The notes beneath the pieces are model-generated. The model had not been told where the DNA came from and did no database searches. It saw only the letters and a list, made by a program, of their open reading frames with translations. Below are positions 50,101 through 61,393 of a DNA stretch of 64,000 nt, in pieces. Each line of letters begins with the position of its first letter. Within the stretch, counting starts at the first letter, position 1. Made by a program: the position numbers and the translations under genes. This DNA is from Dipteris shenzhenensis (Eukaryota > Polypodiophyta > Polypodiopsida > Gleicheniales), in assembly GCA_047967505.1 (NCBI GenBank), contig CM106538.1; one strand, given 5' to 3'.

Positions 50101-53100
50101 GAGATTGGCATCACTGCCATTCCCCACTAGTGGTAGTCTAGACAAACTAAACCTATAGATTGACATTCTAGGGCCTAATAAGAGATTGACACAATTCCAT
50201 ATGATCTCTACACAGCGGAGATAGTGATCACTATAGAGAAGAATACACATGTGAGTTTAGGATTCTCAATGCCATTTCTTAGGGCAAGCATGATGTTGGC
50301 ATCATTGCCATTCTCCGCTAGTGGTAATCTAGACAAACTAAACCTTTAGATTGACAATCCACTAATTTTATGGCTGCAATAGGATAATGGCAAAAGTGCC
50401 AATGCACATGTGAGTTTAGGATTCCTTGTGCATGTTTTCAGGTCATGGTATGAGATTGGCACCAGTGCCATTCTCCACTGGTGGAATTCTCCTCAGAGAT
50501 TGACACAATTCCATATGATCTCTACATAGCGGAGATAGTGATCACTACATAGAAGAATGTACATTACCACTAGCGGAGAATGGTAGTAGGATAATGGAAA
50601 AAGTGCCAATGCACATGTGAGTTTAGGATTCCTTGTGCATGTTTTCAGGTCATGGTATGAGATTGGCACCACTGCCATTCTCCACTAGTGGCATTCTCCA
50701 CAAAGATTGACACAATACCATATGACCTCTACACAGCGGAGACAGTGATCATTACATAGAAGAATGCACATGTGAGTTTAGGCTTCTCCATGCCATTTAT
50801 TAGAGCCTAATAAGAGATTGGCACCACTGCCATTCTCCACTTGTACAAATGTTTGCCCTACAATTCTAGGAGGGGTATTCCTATGCCAATCCAAATGTGA
50901 GTTTGATGATCTGAATGTCATTATGTAGTTGCCAGGCTAAGATTGGGATCACTGCCATTCCCCACTAGTGGTAGTCTAGACAAACTAAACCTATAGATTG
51001 ACATTCCAGGGCCTAAAAGACATTGACACAATTCCATATGATCTCTACACAGCGGAGACAGTGATCATTACATAGAAGAATGCACATGTGAGTTTAGATT
51101 CTCAATGCCATTTCTTAGGGCAAGCATGAGATTGGCATCACTACCATTCTCCGCTAGTGGTAATCTAGACAAACTAAACCTATAGATTGACATTCCACTA
51201 ATTTTATTGGCTGGAGTAGGATAATGGCAAAAGTGCCAATGCACATGTGAGTTTAGGATTTCTTGTGCATGTTTTCAGGTCATGGTATGAGATTGGCACC
51301 ACTGCCATTCTCCACAGAGATTGACACAATTCCATATGATCTCTACACAGCAGAGACATTGATCACTACATAGAAGAATGCACGTGTGAGTTTAGGCTTC
51401 TTAATGCCATTTTCTAGGGCCTAATAAGAGATTAGCACCACTGCCATTCTCCGCTTGTACAAATTTTTACCCTACTATTCTAGGAGTGGTATTCCAGTGA
51501 TCATAGGAGAGTGGTGTCCAATTCAAATCCAAATCTAAGTTTCAATGTCATCATATAGTTGCGAGCATGAGATTAGCATCACTGCCATTCCCCACTAGTG
51601 GTAGTCTAGACAAACTAAACCTATAGATTGACATTCCAGGTCCTAAAATTTAGGATTCTCAATGCCATTTTTTAGGGCAAGCATGATATTGGCATCAATG
51701 CCATTCTCTGCTACTGGCAATCTAGACAAACTAAACCTATAGATTGATTTTTACCCTACTATTCTAGGAGGGGTATTCCAGTGATCATAGGAGAGTGTTG
51801 TCTGATTCCAATCCAAATGTGAGTTTGATGATCTCAATCTCATTATATAGTTACCAGCATGAGATTGGCATCACTGCCATTCCCGACTAGTAGTCTAATT
51901 TTATTGGCATTCTCCACAGAGATTGACACAATTCCATATAATCTCTACACAGCGGAGACAGTGATCACTACATAGAAGAATGCACATGTGAGTTTAGGCT
52001 TCTCAATGCCATTTCTTAGGGCCTAATAAGAGATTGGTACCACTGCCATTCTCCACTTGTACAAATGTTTACCCTACTATTCTAAGAGGGGTATTGCAGT
52101 GATCATAGGAGAGTGGTGTCTGATTCCAATCCACATGTGAGTTTGATGATCTCAGAGATTGACACAATTCCATATGATCTCTACACAGCAGAGACAGTGA
52201 TCACTACATAGAAGAATGCACATGTCAATTTCGGATTCCTTGTGCATGTTTTCAGGTCATGGTATGAGATTGGCACCACTACCATTCTCCAGAGAGATTG
52301 ACACATCTCCATATGATCTCTACACAGCAGAGATAGTGATCACTACATAGAAGAATGCACATGTGAGTTTAGGATTTCTTGTGCATGTTTTCAGGTCATG
52401 GTATGAGATTGGCACCACTACCATTCTCCACTGGTGGCATTCTCCATAGAGATTAACACAATTCCATATGATCTCTACACAGCAGAGATAGTGATCACTA
52501 CATAGTAGAATGCACATGTGAGTTTAGGATTCCTTGTGGATGTTTTCAGGTCATGGTATCAGATTGGCACCACTGCCATTCTCCACTGGTGGCATTCTCC
52601 ACAGAGATTGACACAATTCGATATGATCTCTACACAGCAGAGACAGTGATCATTACATACAAGAATGCACATGTGAGTTTAGGATTCCTTGTGCATGTCT
52701 TCAGGTCATGGTATGAGATTGGCACCACTGCCATTCTCCATAGAGATTTGTGTCAATCTCTGTGGAGAATACATAGAAGGATGCACATGCGAATTTGGGC
52801 TTCTCAATGCCATTTCTTAGGGCGTAATAAGAGATTCGCACCACTGCCATTCTCCACTTGTACAAATGTTTACCCTACTATTCTAGGAGGGGTATTCCAG
52901 TGATCATAGGAGAGTGGTGTCCGATTCCATTCCACATGTGAGTTTGATGATCTCAGTGACATTATGCAGTTCCTAGCATGAGATTGGCATCACTGCCATT
53001 CTCCACTAGTGGTAATCTAGACAAACTAAACCTATATATTAACATTCCACTAATTTTATTGGCTGCAGTAGGATAATGGCAAAAGTGCAAATGCACATGT

Positions 53101-55947
53101 GAGCTTAGGATTCCTTGTGCATGTTTTCAGGTCATGGTATGAGATTGGCACCACTGCCATTCTCCACTGGTGGCATTCTCCACAGAAATTAACACAATTC
53201 CATATGATCTCTACATAGCGGAGACAGTGATCACTACATAGAAGAATGCACATGTGAGTTCAGGCTTCTCAATGCCATTTCTTAGGGCCTAATAAGAGAT
53301 TGGCACCACTGCCATTCTCCACTTGTACAAATTTTTACCCTACTATTCTAGGAGGGGTATTCCAGTGATCATAGGAGAGTGGTGTCCGATTCTAATCCAC
53401 ATGTGAGTTTGATGATCTCAGAGATTGACACAATTCCATATGATCTCTACATAGCAGAGACAGTGATCACTAGATCGAAGAATGCACATGTGAGTTTAGG
53501 ATTCCTTGTGCATGTTTTCAGGTCATGGTATGAGATTGGCACCACTACCATTCTCCACTGGTGGCATTCTCCACAGAGATTGACACAATTCCATATGATC
53601 TCTACACAGTGGAGACAGTGATCACTACATAGAAGAATGCACATGTGTGTTCAAGACTCCTTGTGCATGTTTTCAGGTCATGGTATGAGATTGGCACCAC
53701 TACCATTCTCCACTGGTGGTATTCTCCACAGAGATTGACACAATTCCATCTGATCTCTACATCATGGAGACAGTGATCACTACATAGAATAATGCACATG
53801 TGAGCTTAGGATTCTCAATGCCATTTCTTAGGGCAAGCATGAGATTGGCATCACTACCATTATCCGCTAGTGGTAATCTAGACAAACTAAACCTATAGAT
53901 TGACATTCCACTAATTTTATTAGCTGCAGTAGGATAATGGCAAAAGTACCAATGCACATGTGAGTCTAGGATTGCTTGTGCATGTTTTCAGGTCATGGTA
54001 TGAGATTGGCACCACTACCATGCTCTAGTGGTGGCATTCTCCACAGAGATTGACACAATTCCATATGATCTCTACACATTGTAGACTGTGATCACTACAT
54101 AGAAGAATGCACATTACCACTAGCGGAGAATGGCAGTAGGATAATGTTAAAAGTGCCAATGCATGTTTTCAGGTCATGGTATGAGATTGGCACCACTGCC
54201 ATTCTCCACAGAGATTTGTGTCAATCTCTGTGGAGAATCCATAGAAGAATGCACATGTCAGTTTACGCTTCTCAATGCCATTTCTTAGGGCCTAATAAGA
54301 GATTGGCACCACTGCTATTCTCCACTTGTACAAATGTTTACCCTACTATTCTAGGAGGGGTATTCTAATGATCATAGAAGAGGGGTGTCCGATTCCATTC
54401 CACATGTGAGTTTGATGATCTCAGTGACATTATGTAGTTAGCAGCATGAGATTGGCATCACTACCATTCTCCACTAGTGGTAATCTAGAAAAACTAAACC
54501 TGTAGATTGACATTCCACTAATTTTATTGGCTGCAGTAGGATAATGGCAAAAGTACAAATGCACATGTGAGTTTAGGATTGCTTGTGCATGTTTTCACGT
54601 CATGGTATGAGATTGGCACCACTACCATTCTCCACTGGTGGAATTCTCCATAGAGATTGACACAAATCCATATGATCTCTACAAAGCGGAGACAGTGATC
54701 ACTACATAGAAGAATGCACATGTGAGTTTAGGCTTCTCAATGCCATTTATTAGGGCCTAATAAGAGATTGGCACCACTTCCATTCTCCACTTGTACAAAT
54801 GTTTACCCTACTATTCTAGGAGGGGTATTCTAGTGATCATAGGAGAGTGGTGTCCGATTCCAATCCAAATGTGAGTTTGATGATCTCAATGTCATTATTT
54901 AGTTGCCAGCATGAGATTGGCATCACTGCCATTCCCCACTAGTGGTAGTCTAGACAAACTAAGCGTATAGATTGATATTCCAGGGCCTAATAAGAGATTG
55001 ACACAATTGCATATGATCTCTACACAGGGGAGACAGTGATCACTACATAGAAGAATGCACATGTGAGTTTAGGATTGTCAATGCCATTCTCCCCTAGTGG
55101 TAATCTAGACAAACTAAACCTATAGATTGACATTCCACTAATTCTATTGGCTAGAGTAGGATAATGGCAAAAGTACCAATGCAATGTGAGTTTAGGATTT
55201 CTTGTGCATGTTTTAATGTCATCGTATGAGATTGGCACCACTGCCATCCTCCACTGGTGGCATTCTCCAGAGAGATTGACACAATTCCATATGATCTCTA
55301 CACATCGAAGACTGTGATCACTACATAGAAGAATGCACATTACTACTAGCGGAGAATGGCAGTAGGATAATGGCAAAAGTGCCAATGCACATGTGAGTTT
55401 AGGATTCCTTCTACATGTTTTCAGGACATGGTATGAGATTGGCACCACTGCCATTCTCCATTGGTGGCATTCTCCACAGAGATTGACACAAATCCATATG
55501 ATCTCTCCATAGCGGATTGGCACCACTCCCATTCTCCACTGGTGGCATTCTCCACAGAGATTGACACAAATCCATATGATCTCTACATAGCAGAGATAGT
55601 GATCACTACATAGGAGAATGCACATTACCACTAGCAGAGAATGGTAGTAGGATAATGGCAAAAGTGCCAATGCACATGTGAGTTTAGGATTCCTTGTGCA
55701 TGTTTTCAGGTCATGGTGTGAGATTGGCACCACTGCCATTCTCCACTGGTGGCATTCTCCACAGAGATTAACACAATTCCATATGATCTCTACACAGCGA
55801 AGACAGTGATCACTACATAGAAGAATGCACATTTGAGTTTAGGATTCCTTGTGCATGTTTTTAGGTCATGGTATGAGATTGGCACCACTGCCATTCTCCT
55901 CCACAGAGATTGACACAAATCCATATGATCTCTGCACATGTGAGTTT
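47148..55947 (+). repeat. Giant satellite, block R8 right part
   Basis: It continues the match with 15.4-19.4 kb (offset about 31.73 kb after the MITE, for example 16062 versus 47795 and 16718 versus 48448). It carries about 1.9 kb of extra monomers (48.84-50.77 kb) relative to that copy. From about 55.0 kb a new higher-order unit begins. A chance 270-codon minus-strand frame at 55020-55832 spans several monomers. It ends in AGTTT, the target duplication of copia element 3. Confidence 0.93.
54201..54238. repeat. 15-bp perfect hairpin inside the satellite (second copy)
   Basis: Identical in design to the one at 19264-19301: ATTCTCCACAGAGAT, an 8-nt loop, then the reverse complement. It marks the same place in the higher-order block. 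Confidence 0.85.
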
Positions 55948-56245
55948 TGTTGAGATATCAAGCTCTATCCCCGACATATCTCCTGGATGACTATCATTTA
56001 TGTCACCGCCTATGTTAGTTGTACTCGTGGTGTAGTTAGACTACCACGTATGTTTTTGGTTTGGGTTCACATATGAACCATGTATTCTAGGTTTTGACAT
56101 ATAGGGTATTTCCCTCTTCTATTGTATTGTTGTTGTGTGCAAAAGTGAAGAAAGGCTTCACCCTCCAACCTTGTGTCCTCTCTCTATTGTATGTTGTGAA
56201 GAAAGCTGAACTTGAGTCTCCTATCTCTCTCCCTTATTCTTTACA
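55948..56245 (+). repeat. 5' LTR of copia element 3
   Basis: TGTTGAGATATCAAG to TTATTCTTTACA, 298 bp. It differs from the 3' LTR at about 56007 (C versus T) and 56080 (T versus C). Confidence 0.96.
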
Positions 56246-56258
56246 TGGTATCAGAGCC
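56246..56258 (+). other. Primer binding site, copia element 3
   Basis: TGGTATCAGAGCC directly follows the LTR and is complementary to initiator methionine tRNA. Confidence 0.95.
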
Positions 56259-56779
56259 TTGTTCGTGGTAAGGAGCTCAAGAAAGCAAGCCAAGTTTGTG
56301 GTGTCCTGGTAAGAGGACCAGTGTTGCTTTCCTATTTCGAGTTTGGGAGCAAATCTCTGCAGGTAGCACAGCCAGAAGTGCAGGAGTGCACTGTTTCAGA
56401 TTGAGAGGCCCTTCGCGGTGTGACTTTATTTTTTTGATTTGAGGCCGTTTCGGGGCCCGTTTTGAAGGCAGAAGTTCTTCGCAGGCACTCAGAAAAAAGG
56501 CCCTGTTTTTCGCTGTGCGACCACTGTGCGGCTAGTCAGTGGAAAGGTGCCACAGAAATTGCATCGTATGCCTGTGTGCAGAGATATTGGGAGTTGCAGA
56601 TTCATGCCTGTTGCCTGTTGATGCAAAATCGTCACTAGGAAGTGACTGTGTGGTGAAATACCACTTTCGTCAGTGTTGCAGATCTGTCCCTGTGAGGCTT
56701 TTCGCAGAAGTTTTGCTATTTGCCCTTGTGAGGCATTTGCTGTGTTTACAGGTTGCTGTTGCAATTCGTGATTTGTAAA

Positions 56780-59700
56780 ATGTCTGAGAATCTATCTACC
56801 ATTGTCAGTGAGAAGCTTGACAAGAACAACTTCCAAGCATGGAAGTTCAGGATGACAAACTTCCTTATGGGAAAGGGAGTTTGGGAGTACATCAGTGGTG
56901 AAACTACAGAACCAGTTCTGGGTGCTGCTCCCACTCCTGCTGAATTGAAGGCCTTTAAAGAATGGCATGAAAAAGCCAGAAAATGCCTGTATTGGCTGTC
57001 TGTTAGCATTTTAGATTCTATGATTGTGCATATACAGGATGTAGAGACGCCTAAGGAGGCATGGGATACATTGGTGAAGCTGTATAGCACAAATACCAAA
57101 GCACGAAAGATGCAGCTAAAGCAGGAGTTGCACAATGTGCAAAGGAAAAATATGAATATAAATGAGTATTCCTTGAAGGTGAAAGGCCTTGCAGATTCTC
57201 TTGCCTCCATTGGAGCACCTGTTGATGATGAGGACTTAGTGTCCGTGACCTTGAATGGTCTTGGGAAAGATTATGCACAGTTTCGGACATCCATTGGAGT
57301 CCGTGAAACATTTCCTGATTTTCAGGAACTTATTGCTCTCTTGCTAAGTGAAGAGCAAAGGAATGGTGGTCCAGCCACCTCAACTTCTCAAGAGACTGCT
57401 TTCTACTCGAATACAGGTAGAGGCAGGGGTAGAGGAAGAGGCCATTTTGGTGGCCGTGCAGGAAATCAGAACCAGCAGCAACAACAGGAAAACCAGTCCT
57501 ATGGAGGGGGACGTGGTAGTTCTAGAGGTAGGGGGAGCCAAAGAGGCCGTGGTTCATGGCAAAGGAACCAGCAAGTAAATAGCAGCATAGAATGCTATTA
57601 TTGTGGAAAGCCTGGACACAAGGAGAATACATGCTATAAAAAACAGAACGACATCAAAAGTGGGAAGTTGCAGCAAAGCAACTATGCATCATCAAGTGGG
57701 CATGGTGACGACAGAAATAAGCACCTTTTTGTGATGCAGCATATGGTTAACTCCATGTCAGGAGATGCTGCAGCTTGCAATGATGTTTGGTATGTTGATT
57801 CAAGTGCCTCTAACCACATGACCAGTCATGGTGAGTGGTTTCATGATGTTAGAAATTTGGATAAGCCAGGTTATGTTGAAACAGGTGATGATACTGCGCA
57901 CCCAATTACGCAGGTTGGTAAAGTGCCATTGGCTATGCAGGATGGCAAAACGAAGTACTTGGCAGATGTACTTCATGTTCCAAAAATCACTAAGAACCTG
58001 GTTTCAGTTGGCCAGATGGTTGAGCAAGGTCTGCAGGTTAGATTTAATCTTGATGGATGCTTTGTTGAGGACTTGAAAAATAAGTGCCGCTTGGTTGCGA
58101 AAGGCAACAAAAATGGCAGAATGTTCACCTTGGATGTTGATATGCCTGAGGTGAAAGCTGCTATGTTTGCGCATGGGAGAGGTGTCATTGCAGATATTGA
58201 GATATGGCACAAGCGGATTGGGCACGTGAATATACAAAGGCTGAAATCTATGCAAACGAAAAACATTGTTGCAGGTTTGCCTAAATTCAGAGTTGAGGGA
58301 ATGCAAAAGGTATGTGAAGCATGCCAAATGGGTAAGCAGGCCAGACATGCATTTCCCAAAAATGCTAAGGTGAGCAGAAGACCTTTGGAAGTGATCCATT
58401 CAGATGTTTGGACAACCAAAGCTGCTTCTATTGGTGGATGCCATTATTATGTGACGTTTATTGATGACTACACTAGGAAGGTGTGGATTTACTTTATGAA
58501 GCACAAAAGTGAAGTGTTCAGCCATTTCAAGGCTTTTAAGGCCATGGTTGAAAAAGAGAAAGGTGTGCATATTAAAGTGCTAAGATCTGATGGAGGGGGA
58601 GAGTACTTTTCAGAAGAATTTTGTGAATATCTGAAAGAACAGGGAATTCAAAGGAAGTACTCATGCAGGTCTACCCCTCATCAGCAGAATGGGGTTGCAG
58701 AAAGGAAGAACAGGCATATTGCAGAAGTAGGACGGGCGATCCTAAATGAGAAAAACATGCCTGATTATTTTTGGGCTGAAGCAGTAGCAACTGCTGTTTA
58801 TATTATGAACAGAACCCCCACTGCAGCTGTCCATGGCATGACGCCTGAAGAAATGTATACAGGCCAAAAACCAGATATTTCTCACTTGAAGGTATTTGGT
58901 TGCATAGCTTATGTTCATGTTCCTGATGAGAAGAGAACAAAGCTGGATCCAAAGGCAGAAAAATGCATCTTTATTGGATATGCTCAGTACCAGAAAGGGT
59001 ATCGCTATTATAACCCTTCCACCCGCAAAATGCAAGTGAGCAGAGATGTTGTTTTTGATGAAATGAGCAGCTGGTATGCACCAACTGTTATGGTAGGAGA
59101 TGCAGATGCAGGAAATGGGAATGCTGCAATAAATGCAGAGCAGCAATCTCAAGCCTTGAGTGGACCCAGAGAGTCCTCTACTAGTGGATCTAATGCATGG
59201 ACAGGGAGATTGAGATCTAGTGAATCGTCACATGGCAGTCCTGATAGTGTTGTGCAGGTATCACATAAGGGAAAAGAAAAAGTGGACCATGCTCCAGTGT
59301 TTGATGTGTCTGCTGGTAGCTCTCATGTTGATGGAGAGTCAAGTGGCTCTGAAATGAGCCTTGATGAGGAACTTGGGATTCCTTCTGTTGTTACACCTGG
59401 TGCAAGGAAAAGCAGGCATGATTTAAAGACTCCTGCAACTGATCCAGTTGTACGGAGGTCCACTCGTATTAAGTATCCAGTTGACAGGCTGAGATATGAT
59501 GGGTATACAGCACATCACTATGCTTATATGTTCAAGGTTCTAGAGGAGCCAGAGCCCACATGTTTTGAGGATGCAGTAGGGCATAAAAATTGGGAAGCAG
59601 CTATGGATGAAGAGATGGCTGCCTTGGATGCAAACCACACTTGGGATTTGATGCCTTTGCCTCATGATAAGAAGGCTATTGGCTGCAAGTGGGTTTACAA

Positions 59701-61138
59701 AGTAAAGCACAATGCTGATGGGTCTGTTAGCAGGTACAAGGCAAGATTGGTTGCCAAAGGTTTTGCACAGACATATGGAATTGACTATGAGGAAACTTTC
59801 AGCCCAGTTGCAAGGATGGCAACCGTGAGAGCAGTAATTGCTATGGCTGCTACAAAGGGATGGTCTTTGCATCAGATGGATGTGAAAAATGCCTTCTTGC
59901 ATGGTGATTTGCAGGAAGAGGTTTATATGATGCAGCCAGAAGGTTATGAGGATAATTCACACCCCGATTTTGTATGCAGGTTGCGCAAAGCCTTGTATGG
60001 CTTAAAACAGGCGCCGAGGGCATGGTCAGACAAGATAGGGCAATATCTTGTCACTATTGGATTTCAGATTTCCAATTCAGATTTTTCACTTTATGTGAAA
60101 AGGACAAACAGAGGGATTGTGCTTATAGTCATCTATGTTGATGACTTGATTATTACAGGTGATAGTGATGCAGACATTAATGAAGTGAAGCTGCTGTTGA
60201 AGCAGAAATTTGAGATGAAGGATTTGGGAGAGCTGCGTTACTTCTTGGGCATTGAGGTTATTAGATCCCCGAGTGGGATATGGCTGTTACAAAGGCAATA
60301 CGGTTTGGACATGCTGTCCAAATATGGGATGACAGGCTGTAAGCCTATTTCTGCTCCATTGGAGCAGAATGTGAAGCTCAATGCAGAGACAGGTGAGCTT
60401 CTTGAAGATATTACTATGTACAGGTGCATAGTAGGTAGCTTGATTTACATGACTATAACCAGACCAGATTTGAGCTATGCTGTGGGGCTGGTGAGTCAGT
60501 TTATGCAGGCACCGAGGAAGCCACATTTGGATGCGGCTAGGCGCATACTGCAGTATGTGAAGTCCACATTGCATTATGGACTGTTTTATGAAGCTGGGTG
60601 TGCATTACAGGTACATGGATACACAGATGCTGACTGGGCTGGTAGTGTCTCAGATAGGAGATCTACTAGTGGTTTTATGTTTTCCCTTGGGAGTGGTGCC
60701 ATCAGTTGGAGCAGCAAGAAGCAGCCAACAGTTGCCTTGTCAAGCACAGAGGCTGAGTACAGGGGTGCAGCAATGGCTGCATGTGAGGTAGCTTGGTTAC
60801 GGAAGCTACTTGCAGATATGGGACAGTCAGTTCATGCAGCAGTTGTCATTCATTGTGACAACATTAGCAGCATCATGCTTGCTAATAACCCAGTTTATCA
60901 TGCTAGAACGAAGCACATTGAGGTGCATTATCACTTTGTGAGAGAGAAGGTTCTAGCTGGTGAGATTGATCTTGTCTATGTCAGCACTGAGGAGCAGGTG
61001 GCTGATATCTTTACGAAGGCATTGGGTACCGAGAAGCTTCGCAGATTTAGGAGCTTGCTTGGTGTACGTGAGATGGATTTGAGCTTGAGGGGGAGTGTTG
61101 AGATATCAAGCTCTATCCCCGACATATCTCCTGGATGA
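56780..61138 (+). CDS. gag-pol: Copia Gag-Pol polyprotein, intact frame
   Basis: 1452 residues from the ATG at 56780 (MSENLSTIVSEKLDKNNF); the open frame itself extends nine codons upstream. Order: gag core (NFQAWKFRMTNFLMGKGVW); an RG-rich basic tail; zinc knuckle CYYCGKPGHKENTC (from residue 272); protease motif WYVDSSASNHMT (Asp340); integrase zinc site (His477, His482, Cys512, Cys515) and catalytic triad Asp542, Asp604, Glu641; reverse transcriptase with IYVDDL (Asp1121, Asp1122); and RNase H beginning YTDADWAG (Asp1283) with SSTEAEYRG and HCDNISS. There is no frameshift or internal stop. The protease usually reads DSGAS; here Gly is Ser, beside the catalytic Asp, which may reduce processing. 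The last 14 codons are encoded by the 3' LTR, and the polypurine tract lies within the coding region. Confidence 0.96.
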   Translation: MSENLSTIVSEKLDKNNFQAWKFRMTNFLMGKGVWEYISGETTEPVLGAAPTPAELKAFKEWHEKARKCLYWLSVSILDSMIVHIQDVETPKEAWDTLVKLYSTNTKARKMQLKQELHNVQRKNMNINEYSLKVKGLADSLASIGAPVDDEDLVSVTLNGLGKDYAQFRTSIGVRETFPDFQELIALLLSEEQRNGGPATSTSQETAFYSNTGRGRGRGRGHFGGRAGNQNQQQQQENQSYGGGRGSSRGRGSQRGRGSWQRNQQVNSSIECYYCGKPGHKENTCYKKQNDIKSGKLQQSNYASSSGHGDDRNKHLFVMQHMVNSMSGDAAACNDVWYVDSSASNHMTSHGEWFHDVRNLDKPGYVETGDDTAHPITQVGKVPLAMQDGKTKYLADVLHVPKITKNLVSVGQMVEQGLQVRFNLDGCFVEDLKNKCRLVAKGNKNGRMFTLDVDMPEVKAAMFAHGRGVIADIEIWHKRIGHVNIQRLKSMQTKNIVAGLPKFRVEGMQKVCEACQMGKQARHAFPKNAKVSRRPLEVIHSDVWTTKAASIGGCHYYVTFIDDYTRKVWIYFMKHKSEVFSHFKAFKAMVEKEKGVHIKVLRSDGGGEYFSEEFCEYLKEQGIQRKYSCRSTPHQQNGVAERKNRHIAEVGRAILNEKNMPDYFWAEAVATAVYIMNRTPTAAVHGMTPEEMYTGQKPDISHLKVFGCIAYVHVPDEKRTKLDPKAEKCIFIGYAQYQKGYRYYNPSTRKMQVSRDVVFDEMSSWYAPTVMVGDADAGNGNAAINAEQQSQALSGPRESSTSGSNAWTGRLRSSESSHGSPDSVVQVSHKGKEKVDHAPVFDVSAGSSHVDGESSGSEMSLDEELGIPSVVTPGARKSRHDLKTPATDPVVRRSTRIKYPVDRLRYDGYTAHHYAYMFKVLEEPEPTCFEDAVGHKNWEAAMDEEMAALDANHTWDLMPLPHDKKAIGCKWVYKVKHNADGSVSRYKARLVAKGFAQTYGIDYEETFSPVARMATVRAVIAMAATKGWSLHQMDVKNAFLHGDLQEEVYMMQPEGYEDNSHPDFVCRLRKALYGLKQAPRAWSDKIGQYLVTIGFQISNSDFSLYVKRTNRGIVLIVIYVDDLIITGDSDADINEVKLLLKQKFEMKDLGELRYFLGIEVIRSPSGIWLLQRQYGLDMLSKYGMTGCKPISAPLEQNVKLNAETGELLEDITMYRCIVGSLIYMTITRPDLSYAVGLVSQFMQAPRKPHLDAARRILQYVKSTLHYGLFYEAGCALQVHGYTDADWAGSVSDRRSTSGFMFSLGSGAISWSSKKQPTVALSSTEAEYRGAAMAACEVAWLRKLLADMGQSVHAAVVIHCDNISSIMLANNPVYHARTKHIEVHYHFVREKVLAGEIDLVYVSTEEQVADIFTKALGTEKLRRFRSLLGVREMDLSLRGSVEISSSIPDISPG
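61085..61095 (+). other. Polypurine tract, copia element 3
   Basis: TTGAGGGGGAG next to the 3' LTR, the expected start site of plus-strand DNA. It is also translated as part of the polyprotein C-terminus (SLRGS). Confidence 0.85.
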
Positions 61139-61393
61139 CTATCATTTATGTCACTGCCTATGTTAGTTGTACTCGTGGTGTAGTTAGACTACCACGTATG
61201 TTTTTGGTTTGGGTTCACATATGAACCACGTATTCTAGGTTTTGACATATAGGGTATTTCCCTCTTCTATTGTATTGTTGTTGTGTGCAAAAGTGAAGAA
61301 AGGCTTCACCCTCCAACCTTGTGTCCTCTCTCTATTGTATGTTGTGAAGAAAGCTGAACTTGAGTCTCCTATCTCTCTCCCTTATTCTTTACA
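61096..61393 (+). repeat. 3' LTR of copia element 3
   Basis: 298 bp, nearly identical to the 5' LTR. The polyprotein stop lies inside it, at 61136-61138. Confidence 0.96.

Larger units (their letters stand above)
55948..61393 (+). mobile_element. Complete copia retrotransposon (element 3), 5.45 kb
   Basis: Two 298-bp LTRs (55948-56245 and 61096-61393) differ at only two positions by eye. The target duplication is AGTTT (55943-55947 and 61394-61398). The primer site is at 56246-56258 and the polypurine tract TTGAGGGGGAG at 61085-61095. A single long frame encodes gag and pol. It inserted cleanly into a GTGAGTTTAGG satellite monomer start. All structural parts for autonomous movement are present; the one oddity is in the protease motif. 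Confidence 0.96.

Noticed and set aside
55020-55832. 270-codon minus-strand open frame, and dozens of 60-130 codon frames such as MCILLCSDH... and MHWHFCHYP...
   Set aside because: They are translations of the satellite. The 155-bp monomer is not a multiple of three, the frame changes between monomers, and the same peptides recur on whichever strand the repeat lies.
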